NCBI RefSeq assembly: GCF_000802245.2
Contig: NZ_CP021080.1
Coordinates: 620,001 to 684,000 of the forward strand
Direction of reading: 5' to 3'
Length of the DNA stretch: 64,000 bases
Source: Streptomyces pluripotens
Lineage (GTDB): Bacteria > Actinomycetota > Actinomycetes > Streptomycetales > Streptomycetaceae
Shown: one piece after another, positions 28,140 through 36,489 of the stretch
How positions within the stretch are numbered: position 1 is the first letter of the stretch
How the letters are laid out: the number at the start of each line of letters is the position of its first letter
Position numbers and translations under genes: made by a program
Notes under the pieces: generated by a model
What the model was told of the DNA's origin: nothing
The model's database searches: none
The model's input: the letters and a program-made list of their open reading frames with translations, nothing else

Positions 28140-29182
28140 GGCTTGTCCCCGATCCCGGCGCCTCTCAGGGCCAGCGCGACATCCATGATGAGGTCCTCCT
28201 GGCCCGCGACCGCCTGGCGCCTGCCCAGCTCGAAGAAGACATCCCGCGGATCGACGTTCTCGCGCGTGGAGATGTCGAGCACCCGGGTCTTGAACCCGGA
28301 GAACACTCCGGCCAGGCCGCTGACGACGGAAAGGGAGTCGATCGTGGGCGGCGCGGGCATCAGTTCCCGTTCGGCGATGTCCGCCGCGTCCAGGAGCCCG
28401 TACAGGTCGATGCCGGTCCGGTACCCGAGCCGTTCGAGCACCGGCACCAGTACCTCCAGCTGGGTGTTGCCCGCGCCGGCGCCGAAGCCCCTCGCACACG
28501 CGTCCAGGATGTCCGCTCCCGCGTCGGCGGCCGCGACGGAGTTCGCGACGGCCATGCCCAGGTTGTTGTGCCCGTGGAAGATCACCGATACGTCGACGGC
28601 GGCGCGGATGGCCCGGACGCGCTCGGTGACATCGGGCGGGAGGTAGTGGCCGGCGGAGTCGAGGATGCCCACCCCGGTGGCACCGTACCCGACCAAGCGC
28701 GCGCATTCCTCGGCGAGCTGGTCCGGGGTCGCCATGTGGCTCATGAGGAGGACGCCGTGCGCCTCCACACCCTCGTCGCGCAGGAAGCCGAGGTGCCGTT
28801 CGGCCAGGGTCGCCTCGGTGCAGTGCGTGCCGACGCGGACCAGGTCGACCTCGTGCGCGATGGCGTTCTTGATGTCCTGGGCCGTGCCCCAACCTGGAAG
28901 CAGGAAGACGCCCAGCTTGCTGTTCGTCAGGGCTTCCCTCGTGATCGACAGCATCTCGTCGTCGTTGAGCTTGGCGAGGCCGACCTGGAGGGAGGACGCG
29001 CCTAGCCCGTTGCCATGGCCGACCTCGACCACCGGAACGCGCGCGGCGTCCGCCGCCCGGGCGTACGCGCGCAGCTGGTCCGCGCCGAGACGGTGCCGGA
29101 CGGCATGGTGGCCGTCCCGCAGACTCGGGTCGTGGATCTGGATCGGCTTGCCCGAGGTCTTTGGTCCTGTCGCCTCGGTCAT
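28136..29182 (-). CDS. 4-Hydroxy-2-oxovalerate-type aldolase
   Basis: A 348-residue HMGL-like metal-dependent aldolase (BphI/MhpE class). Metal and catalytic residues are visible: RDGHHAVRH at residues 22-30, [10 protein letters not shown], and the HxH pair in FHGHNNLG; a C-terminal communication domain is present. In catabolism such enzymes split 4-hydroxy-2-oxo acids into an aldehyde and pyruvate and channel the aldehyde to a partner dehydrogenase. In nikkomycin synthesis the homologue (SanM/NikB) runs forward, joining an aryl aldehyde to a 2-oxo acid. The ATGA overlap with the dehydrogenase gene supports the usual complex. Absence of other meta-cleavage genes favours the biosynthetic direction. 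Confidence 0.92.
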   Translation of the reverse strand: MTEATGPKTSGKPIQIHDPSLRDGHHAVRHRLGADQLRAYARAADAARVPVVEVGHGNGLGASSLQVGLAKLNDDEMLSITREALTNSKLGVFLLPGWGTAQDIKNAIAHEVDLVRVGTHCTEATLAERHLGFLRDEGVEAHGVLLMSHMATPDQLAEECARLVGYGATGVGILDSAGHYLPPDVTERVRAIRAAVDVSVIFHGHNNLGMAVANSVAAADAGADILDACARGFGAGAGNTQLEVLVPVLERLGYRTGIDLYGLLDAADIAERELMPAPPTIDSLSVVSGLAGVFSGFKTRVLDISTRENVDPRDVFFELGRRQAVAGQEDLIMDVALALRGAGIGDKP

Positions 29183-30090
29183 GACTTCCCCACGCCTGCC
29201 ATCGAGAGCCGTTCCGCCGCGTAGCTCTCCGCGACGAGGATCGCGGCGGAGTTGATGATGTCGAGGTTCCCGGCGTACCGCGGGATGCGGTCCCCGGAGG
29301 AGGTGACCTCGACGGAGACGAACGCCTTGCCGTCGTTCACGGTGCACGCCTTCACCTCGAAGCCGCCGGCGTAGGAACGGACGTCGTCCGCGGCTGCCGC
29401 CACCAGCGGGGACACGGATTCGGTGGTGAGATCCGGGCCCAGCAGGGACATCGCGACCCGGAAGGTCGCCGGCGGCCGGGCAGGGCTGATGTTGAGCATC
29501 ACCTTGACGTCCCTGACACCGGTGAAGTAGCGGATCGCTTCCTGCGTGGTCTCCACGTACTCGTCGAGGTTCATGCGCGTCCCGTGACCGATGCTCAGGG
29601 TGGCACAGGTCGTCACCACCTCGATGTAGTCGATCCGGTGGGCCCGCGTTATCGCGTGCAGGACCGGCACCGACGCCTGCCCGCCGCAGCTCACCATGCT
29701 GAGGTCACGGTGGCCGGGGATGTCCGCCCGGTTGACGGTCGGGATGATCATCCGCCCGCTCCGGCTCGGCGTCAGGTCGATCAGCGTCGTGCCCAGCGGC
29801 GAGAGCTTCTCCCGGTGCCGAGCGTGGGAGGCCGCGCTGGTGGCGTCGAAGACCACGTCGAAGGGGTGCTCGACGTCCACCAGGGACTCTACGCCCCCGG
29901 CCGAAACCGGCACGCCCAGTGCCGCCGTCCGCCGCAGTGCCGGCGCGGCTTCGTTGCGGCCCGCGACCAGCCGCAGATCGAGACGGCCGGAACGGATGAT
30001 CTTGGTCACCAGATCGATGCCGATGAGGCCGGTGCCGAGCACCGCCACGGACAGCCTGCCGGCCGCTGCCCGGGAGTCGTTGTAGGTCAT
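29179..30090 (-). CDS. Acylating aldehyde dehydrogenase (MhpF/SanN-like)
   Basis: A 303-residue acetaldehyde dehydrogenase of the CoA-acylating class. It shows the NAD motif [27 protein letters not shown] (quoted as NRADI and [10 protein letters not shown]), where the Cys is the acyl nucleophile, and the conserved GHGTRMN. Catabolic homologues oxidise acetaldehyde to acetyl-CoA; SanN/NikA of nikkomycin clusters instead reduces an aryl-CoA to the aldehyde for the partner aldolase. Here the pair likely supplies an activated aldehyde from an acyl-CoA or acyl-carrier species. It is separated from the O-methyltransferase by 27 bp and coupled to the aldolase by ATGA. Confidence 0.92.
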   Translation of the reverse strand: MTYNDSRAAAGRLSVAVLGTGLIGIDLVTKIIRSGRLDLRLVAGRNEAAPALRRTAALGVPVSAGGVESLVDVEHPFDVVFDATSAASHARHREKLSPLGTTLIDLTPSRSGRMIIPTVNRADIPGHRDLSMVSCGGQASVPVLHAITRAHRIDYIEVVTTCATLSIGHGTRMNLDEYVETTQEAIRYFTGVRDVKVMLNISPARPPATFRVAMSLLGPDLTTESVSPLVAAAADDVRSYAGGFEVKACTVNDGKAFVSVEVTSSGDRIPRYAGNLDIINSAAILVAESYAAERLSMAGVGKS

Positions 30091-30117
30091 TCGTCGCTCC
30101 TGACGCGAGAGGACATC

Positions 30118-30789
30118 TCAGTCGCGGGCGCGCTTGTACGCCAACGTGACGCCGTCGAAGATGGGGAGCATGGTCAGCTCGACTCGCTCGTCGTCGAGCA
30201 GCATGGAGTTCAGCGCACGCATCGAGTCGATCTCCGGGTCGCTGACGTCCGGTCGCGCAACGTTGCCGGTCAGCAGGACGTTGTCGATCGCCATCAGACC
30301 GCCTGGCCGCAACAGTTCGAGGCAGCGCTCGAAATAGGCCGGGTAGCCTTCCTTGTCGGCGTCGATGAAGACGAAGTCCACCGTGCCAGCTGCGCCGTCG
30401 GCCAGCAGCATGTCCAGGGTCTGGGCCGCCGGGCGCAGTTCGAGCTGGATGCGGTCGGCGACGCCGGCCCGCTCCCAGAACGGGCGCCCGATGCCGGCCC
30501 ACTCCTCGTTGAAGTCGAGCGCGATGAGGCGACCGTCCGGTGGAAGCGCGCGGGCCATGCACAGCGTGCTGTAGCCGGTGAACACCCCCACCTCGACGAC
30601 GGTTCTGGCCGACATCAGCCCGACGAGGAAGCCGAGAAGCTGCCCCTGCTCCGGCGAGGCCGACATGTTGTGTTCGAACACCTGCGAGGTGGTGGCAGCC
30701 CGCAGTTCACGCGCGATCCCGTCCTCGCGAAGCGACACGTCCTGCACGTATTGCTGGATCTCATCGTCGAGCACCAAATGAACGAGCAC
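30118..30789 (-). CDS. Catechol-type SAM O-methyltransferase
   Basis: A 223-residue class I methyltransferase of the caffeoyl-CoA/catechol O-methyltransferase type (also like SafC). The SAM motif VVEVGVFTGYSTL is near residue 63, and metal ligands are expected in FIDADKEGYPAY and DNVLLTGNV. Such enzymes methylate one hydroxyl of a catechol, using Mg2+. GTG at 30789 is preceded by GAGGGGGAG. It leads the operon that runs to the ACP and diverges from the A-T/hydroxylase operon, whose HpaB-like enzyme could create exactly the catechol needed. Inference: it methylates a hydroxylated Hpg- or tyrosine-like ring. Confidence 0.9.
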   Translation of the reverse strand: MLVHLVLDDEIQQYVQDVSLREDGIARELRAATTSQVFEHNMSASPEQGQLLGFLVGLMSARTVVEVGVFTGYSTLCMARALPPDGRLIALDFNEEWAGIGRPFWERAGVADRIQLELRPAAQTLDMLLADGAAGTVDFVFIDADKEGYPAYFERCLELLRPGGLMAIDNVLLTGNVARPDVSDPEIDSMRALNSMLLDDERVELTMLPIFDGVTLAYKRARD

Positions 30790-31032
30790 CGGCTCCCCCT
30801 CGCGACACCGATGGTTGACGACCGGCGTTCATCGTGCCAGGGAAGAACACGGCCAACGTCTCCGTAGTTGCGTATCGCAACAGGCGGCGACGGTGCACAG
30901 CAAGGACGGAGGCGATCCGAACTGACGCCTGCGGCATGGTTATGAAGGAATGCAAGGAACCGGTCTCATGAATACGACGCGTGTTCCTTCATGACGACAG
31001 CCGAATACACAGAGCTATGCGGAGAGTCGCAC
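30790..31032. promoter_or_regulatory. Divergent promoter region with inverted repeat
   Basis: The gap between the divergent O-methyltransferase and A-T genes carries a perfect 9-bp inverted repeat (30942-30950 and 30984-30992). The spacing of about 33 bases would suit an operator for a dimeric regulator or an mRNA hairpin upstream of the A-T start. Which one is open. Confidence 0.45.
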
Positions 31033-32808
31033 ATGACAGCCTTTTCTATTCCCGCCCGGTTCGCTGAGCAGGTCGCCAGGACGCCGCATGCGACAGCCGT
31101 GTCCGAGGCTGCGACCGGGGCCGCTCTGAGTTATCAGGAACTGGACCAGCGAGCCAACCGGCTCGCGCGTCGTCTGATCAGGCTCGGGGTCGGCCGCGAG
31201 GACCGGGTCGGGGTTCTGATGGAGCGGTCCGCCGATCTGGTGGTCGCGCTCCTTGCGATCCTCAAAGCCGGCGGGGTCTACCTGCCGGTCCACGAGGCCG
31301 ACCCCGCCGACCGGCGGCAGTGGATCGTGGACCGCGCCCGCCCCATGCTGCTGCTCGTGGACGACGCGATGCGCGCGGCCGGCGTGCCCGACCGCGTACC
31401 GGTCGTCGCCGTGCACGACCCGGAGATCGCCGGGGAGCTGATCGACGACCCCCGGGTGCCGCTCCATCCCGATCAGTTGGCCTACGTGATCCACACGTCC
31501 GGTTCCACCGGCCAGCCCAAAGGCGTCGCGGTGACCCAGCGGGAAGTGGTGCGGCTCCTGGTAGATCCGCAGTGGGCCGTCGAACGGCACACCCGGGTGC
31601 TGCAGTTGGCGCCGTACGCCTTCGACGTGTCCGCGTACGAGATCTGGATGCCACTGCTGCACGGCGGCCAGGTGGTCGTCGCGCCCCCCGGTCGGTTGGA
31701 GCCCTCGGTCCTGCGTGAGCTGATCACGGAGTACGAGATCACCGGGCTCCACATGACCGCCGGCCTGTTCCGGGTGTTCGCCGAAGAGTCCCCGGCGACG
31801 CTGGTCGGCGTGCGCGAAGTGCTCACCGGCGGCGACGTGGTCTCGCCGGTGGCCGTCCGCCGGGTGCTCGCGGCCTGCCCCGACATCGTGATCCGCGCGC
31901 TGTACGGCGCGACGGAGGGAAGCGTGTTCTCGGCGCACTGTGTGATCACCCGCGACACGGAACTCGGCAAGGTCGTGCCGGTCGGCGACGTCTTCACCGG
32001 GATCCGCATCCACATCCTGGACGAGGGCCTTACGCCCGCGCCGGCCGGCGCCGTCGGCGAGATCTACCTCGCGGGCGAGGGCGTCGCCCGCGGTTACCTC
32101 GGCCAGCCCGACCTGACCGCCGAGCGATTCGTGGCCGACCCGTTCGGCCTGCCGGGATCGCGCATGTACCGGACCGGCGACATGGCCCGCCGGACCGCCG
32201 ACGACGCGATCGAGTTCGTCGGCCGGGAAGACAGCCAGGTGAAGATCCTCGGCTTCCTGGTCGATCTGGCCGAGGTGGAGGCGGCGCTGGCCGACCATCC
32301 AGGGCTGACGCAAGTCGTCGTCCTGGCACGCGAGCGGGAAGACGGTAACAAGCAGCTGGTCTGCTACGTCGTAGCCGAGACGGGCACGGTCGACCTGGCG
32401 GCGGTACGCGCACACGCCAGGACGAAGCTCCCCGGCTACATGACGCCGGAGGCGTTCGTCCGACTCGACGCGCTGCCACTGACCGCCAACGGCAAGCTGG
32501 ACCGCGAGGCAATGCCGGAACCGGACTTCGACCAGGTCGTCGCCTCCCGTACGCCGGAGACGCCACTCCAGCAGGAGCTGTGCGCGATGTTCAGCTCCCT
32601 GCTCGAGGTGCCCGACGTGGGGATCGACGACAGCTTCTTCGACCTCGGCGGCCAATCGCTGCAGGCGATCCGGCTGTGCAACCGGATCGGCGCCGCAGTC
32701 GGCGTCGGGGTCTCGGTGAACAAACTGTTCGACAACCCGACCGTGGCCGAGCTCGCGGCGTACATCGACGCCAACCGGGCCGCGTACCGGGCTACGGCGG
32801 CCTCCTGA
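31033..32808 (+). CDS. Stand-alone A-T protein, Hpg-like specificity
   Basis: A 591-residue adenylation plus carrier protein. A domain: [23 protein letters not shown] and the A10 lysine in NGKLDRE. T domain at about 515-580 with [11 protein letters not shown]. My specificity residues read D-V-Y-H-L-G-L-V-F-K, close to the known Hpg/Dpg codes (such as DIFHLGLLCK), which fits the HmaS/HpgT genes here. It would activate an arylglycine and hold it on its own T domain for tailoring. I chose the ATG at 31033 (GGAGAG upstream) over 30991, which has no site. The hydroxylase gene overlaps its stop (TGATG). Confidence 0.92.
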   Translation: MTAFSIPARFAEQVARTPHATAVSEAATGAALSYQELDQRANRLARRLIRLGVGREDRVGVLMERSADLVVALLAILKAGGVYLPVHEADPADRRQWIVDRARPMLLLVDDAMRAAGVPDRVPVVAVHDPEIAGELIDDPRVPLHPDQLAYVIHTSGSTGQPKGVAVTQREVVRLLVDPQWAVERHTRVLQLAPYAFDVSAYEIWMPLLHGGQVVVAPPGRLEPSVLRELITEYEITGLHMTAGLFRVFAEESPATLVGVREVLTGGDVVSPVAVRRVLAACPDIVIRALYGATEGSVFSAHCVITRDTELGKVVPVGDVFTGIRIHILDEGLTPAPAGAVGEIYLAGEGVARGYLGQPDLTAERFVADPFGLPGSRMYRTGDMARRTADDAIEFVGREDSQVKILGFLVDLAEVEAALADHPGLTQVVVLAREREDGNKQLVCYVVAETGTVDLAAVRAHARTKLPGYMTPEAFVRLDALPLTANGKLDREAMPEPDFDQVVASRTPETPLQQELCAMFSSLLEVPDVGIDDSFFDLGGQSLQAIRLCNRIGAAVGVGVSVNKLFDNPTVAELAAYIDANRAAYRATAAS

Positions 32809-34331
32809 TGACGGGGCCGACCCGGCCGCTGACCGGTGCCGAGTACCTCGAAAGCATCCGTGACGACCGCGAGGTCTACATCTACGGAGAACGGGTGGCC
32901 GACGTCACCGGGCATCCGGCGTTCCGCAACCCGGCCCGGATGATCGCCCGGCTCTACGACGCGCTGCACGATCCGGAACACCGGGACGTGCTCACCACCC
33001 CCACGGACGCCGGCGGCCCCGGCGGCTTCACCCACCGCTTCTTCACCACGCCGCACAGCGCCGCCGATCTGGTCGCTGACCAGCAGGCCATCGCGGCGTG
33101 GTCCAGGCTGACCTACGGCTGGATGGGACGCAGCCCGGACTACAAGGCCTCGCTGCTCGGCACGCTCGGCGCGAACGCGGACTTCTACAACCCGTTCGCC
33201 GACAACGCGCGGCGCTGGTACCGCGAATCGCAGGAGAAGGTCCTGTACTGGAACCACGCCATCGTGAACCCGCCGGTGGACCGGCATCGGGCACCGGACC
33301 AGGTCGGCGACGTGTTCGTGCACGTCGAGCGGGAGACCGACAGCGGCGTGATCGTGAGCGGGGCAAAGGTCGTCGCGACGAACTCCGCGCTCACGCACTA
33401 CAATTTCGTCGCCCACACCGGCCTGCCGGTCAAGGACCGCAAGTTCGCCATCTCGGCCACCGTACCCATGCACGCGCCCGGTCTGAAACTGATCTGCCGA
33501 CAGTCCTACTCCGCCGCGGCGGAGGCGACCGGCAGCCCGTTCGACTACCCGCTGTCGTCCCGGCTGGACGAGAACGACTCCATCCTGGTCCTGGACAAGG
33601 TACTGATCCCGTGGGAGAACGTGTTCATCTACGGCGATGTCAACAAGGTCGGCATGTTCAGTGGGCACTCCGGGTTCGTCGAGCGGGCCATGTTCCACGG
33701 CAGCACGCGGCTCGCGGTGAAACTGGAGTTCATGGCCGGTCTACTGGCCAAGGCCTTGGACATCACCGGGGCCGCCGACTTCCACGGCGTCCAGACCAGG
33801 CTGGGCGAGGTGCTCGCCTGGCGGAACCTGTTCTGGGGGCTGTCAGACGCGGCGGCGCGGAACCCGGTGGAGTGGCGGGACGGCGCGGTGTTGCCGAACC
33901 CCGACTACGTCATGGCGTACCGGTGGTTCTCCCAGGTCGGCTACAACAGGGTCCGGGAGATCGTGCTGCAGGACGTCGCGAGCGGACTGATCTACCTGCC
34001 GTCCAGCGCGCAGGACTTCCGCAACGAGGAGATCCGGCCGTACCTGGACACCTACCTGCGCGGCTCGCACGGCGTCGAAGCCGTCGAGCGGGTGAAGGTG
34101 ATGAAGCTGCTCTGGGACACGATCGGCACGGAGTTCGGTGGCCGGCACGACCTCTACGAGCGCAACTACTCCGGCAACCACGAGAACACCAGGATCGAGT
34201 TGCTGCGCGGCCAGATCGGCGATGGGAAAATGGACGGATACCGAGAGTTCGTCGACCGCTGCCTGGCCGAGTACGACCTCGACGGTTGGCGGGCACCCGA
34301 CCTCGCGCCGGTTCGGATCCCCGCGCACTAA
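32808..34331 (+). CDS. HpaB/PvcC-type aromatic hydroxylase
   Basis: A 507-residue flavin-dependent hydroxylase of the 4-hydroxyphenylacetate 3-hydroxylase family, with an acyl-CoA-dehydrogenase-like fold. The family start [20 protein letters not shown] (written as [10 protein letters not shown] and REVYIYG), the flavin-facing region with NPPVDRH and GAKVVATNS, and WENVFIYGD are all present. Relatives such as SgcC of C-1027 hydroxylate the ring of a carrier-bound chlorotyrosine, ortho to the phenol, using FADH2. Its ATG overlaps the A-T stop, so it is probably made with, and acts on, that carrier protein. A reductase partner is not encoded nearby. Length is normal for the family. Confidence 0.93.
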   Translation: MTGPTRPLTGAEYLESIRDDREVYIYGERVADVTGHPAFRNPARMIARLYDALHDPEHRDVLTTPTDAGGPGGFTHRFFTTPHSAADLVADQQAIAAWSRLTYGWMGRSPDYKASLLGTLGANADFYNPFADNARRWYRESQEKVLYWNHAIVNPPVDRHRAPDQVGDVFVHVERETDSGVIVSGAKVVATNSALTHYNFVAHTGLPVKDRKFAISATVPMHAPGLKLICRQSYSAAAEATGSPFDYPLSSRLDENDSILVLDKVLIPWENVFIYGDVNKVGMFSGHSGFVERAMFHGSTRLAVKLEFMAGLLAKALDITGAADFHGVQTRLGEVLAWRNLFWGLSDAAARNPVEWRDGAVLPNPDYVMAYRWFSQVGYNRVREIVLQDVASGLIYLPSSAQDFRNEEIRPYLDTYLRGSHGVEAVERVKVMKLLWDTIGTEFGGRHDLYERNYSGNHENTRIELLRGQIGDGKMDGYREFVDRCLAEYDLDGWRAPDLAPVRIPAH

Positions 34332-34339
34332 GGGTGCGC

Positions 34340-35300
34340 AGAGAATCAACAGGCTGGTTTGGTCTTCCTTGGCGGCTGGTTGCCGTACCTGTCGAGGTGG
34401 GCAGCGACGTCTGCTGGAGTGCGGAATCTGGCTGTTGACGGCGGGATCGTGGGGCCAGACTTGGCCAGGAGGGGTCGTACTTCCTGGACAGCGCGGGTGA
34501 GGGTGCTTCCGGTGACGCCGAAGAGCCGGGCGAGCAGATCGTGGGTACCGATCTTGCGAAGGTAGAGCACGGTGGCCAGGATCCGATCGGCGTCGGAGAG
34601 CTTGTGCTTGGCGCCCGCACCGCGTGCCCGGCGGCGTTCGCCGCCCCGTCGCTCGTGGCGGAGCCGCTCGCGCTGTTCAGCCAGCGCAGGGATCAAATCG
34701 TGGAGCACGGCGTCCATTTCAGGGACGGTCATGCCGGTCAGCTCCGGGTCCCGGAGTGTGCAGCCGTCGAGGTGGGCCGGTCCAGCAGCCGGCCGTGCGG
34801 TGGTCGCGACGGTCGCGGGGTCCGTCCGCGGGCCGGGAGCGGGCGGGACATCGGCCGGTTTTGGACGGCAGCGCCGGCGACAGCCACAGCACCTCGCCGT
34901 GCGGATCGGTGACCATCTGCACGTTCACCCCGTGCCGACGGTGCTTGGCCGAGTAGTCGGCGCGGCCGTCACCGAGGCGGTCGCACTCGGCCAGGGTGCC
35001 GTCGAGCAGGACAGACTCGGAGTCCGCCTCGCGCAGAGCGCGCAGCAGACCGGGCGCGCGGGCGGCCAGCAGATCGATGACGGCGGTGATGTAGGCGTGC
35101 GCGGTGCCGACCGAGATGCCAGACCCGGAGGCGATCTGTGCGAGTGGCTCGTGCTTGCGGAGGTACACCAGAGCGACCAGGGCACGCTGGTGCGGCGGGA
35201 GTTTGCAGCGGCGGTCACCCGCGCGGGTGACGATGAGTATCGTGAGCCACTCGATGAGCGCATGGGGCAGGCCGAGTGCGGCAGGATGAGGGACCAACAA
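34340..35300 (-). mobile_element. Fused transposase remnants (IS5-like and a second family)
   Basis: From 35300 leftward the frame encodes a helix-turn-helix and the start of a DDE domain ([23 protein letters not shown]) like IS5-group Streptomyces transposases. The frame is lost after LSPALP, at about 34860. A second open frame (34732-34346) encodes another transposase-type N-terminus with SDADRILATVLYL and LFGVTGSTLTRAV. Neither has a complete catalytic domain. The relic closes the right side of the biosynthetic cluster. Confidence 0.65.
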
Positions 35301-35414
35301 GGCTCCTGTGCCGATGGGTTGAGACTTCGAACACCTCCCTCAACGGCGCGGGAGCCTTGTGCGTTGTGGCCACGGCGTCTGTCACCCGATCGGTGGCCAC
35401 GCTGAAAGACCTCA

Positions 35415-36279
35415 GTGACCATCCCCACCGAGCAGCTGTCCCTGATCACCCCGGACCAGCCCGCGCACCGGCCGGCCGACGACGCCGTACGGCTGCTGCT
35501 GTTCAACGCCCAGCACGCCTCCCCCGAACGCTCCCGCCGCCAGGCCGCCTGGACCGCCGCCCAGGAGGACGCGGACACCGCCGTGTTCACCGAGGTGTCC
35601 TCCACCCACGGCGGCGACGCCCTCGTCACCGCGCTCGCCGAGCGCGGGTACGCCACCGTCACCGCCCCGCAGCCGCCCTCGCCGGACTACCGCACCGTCA
35701 TCGCCTGCCGCACCGCCAGCGCCCGGCCGGTGCAGAGCCCCGTCACCGTCACCCCGCACCCCAGCCACCCGCGTCACCGTCGGCGGCCACGACATTGGCC
35801 TCCTCGGCCTCTACGTCCCCTCCCGCGGCCCCAAGGAGCAGCGCAACGTCGCCAAGCGCGCCTTCCAGGACGCGGTCACCGAGGCCCTGCCGAAGCTGCA
35901 CTACGCCTTCCCGGACATGCCCGTCATCGTGGCCGGGGGCCTCAACGTCATCGAGCGCGGCCACCAGCCCCCGCACAAGGTGTTCGGCGCCTGGGAGTAC
36001 GCCTTCTACGACTCCTTCCAAACAGCCGGTCTCACCGACGCCTTCCGCCGCCCCCACCCCGAGCGGGTCGCCCACTCCTGGTACGGGCGCAGCGGCAACG
36101 GCTTCCGCTTCGACCACCTCTTCGTCTTCACACCCCACGCCGACCGCGTCCTCGCCTGCGACTACCACCACCAGGCCCGCGAAGCGGGGCTGAGCGACCA
36201 CGCGGTCATGACGCTGCACCTGGGCCTTACGTCCCCTTCGGCTCAGGAGGGAACGGCTTCATCTGCGACCACTTCCTGA
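35415..36279 (+). pseudogene. Endonuclease/exonuclease/phosphatase, frameshifted
   Basis: The first frame (from GTG 35415) gives LLFNAQHASPERSRRQ and FTEVSSTHGGDA, the catalytic Asn and Glu of the EEP fold. Near 35760 the frame shifts by one base and continues as VGGHDIGLLGLYVPSR, KVFGAWEYAFYDSFQ, FDHLFVF and GLSDHAVM, the last holding the terminal Asp-His. The expected GDLN motif reads GGLN, so a catalytic Asp is also lost. Together the frames cover a normal family length. Either a decaying gene or a sequencing indel explains the shift, but the lost Asp argues for decay. Confidence 0.75.
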
Positions 36280-36489
36280 CCGCCTGCCGCTGCGGACTGA
36301 ACGTCGGCGTTTCGGCCAACCCGACCCCGACCACGCGCTCATACGCGGCAAGGGTCGGTGCACTGCGCACCTTCGGAAATCCGCTGAATCACCGGGTGCA
36401 CAACCCGTCCGAAAGGAACAGGTGCTCGAAATCCCGCGGCGTCGTTGAACATGCCGACACCACCACCACGTCCACGAGGGGGGAACACA

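Noticed and set aside
35300..35400. Imperfect inverted repeat as an active IS end
   Set aside because: The matching transposase is frameshifted and no partner end was found.
36421..36489. Short frames before the ABC gene as leader or precursor peptide
   Set aside because: The nine-codon frame and the PTPPPRPRGG segment have no maturation genes nearby and no clear start site; the latter is in frame with the ABC gene and upstream of its likely TTG start.
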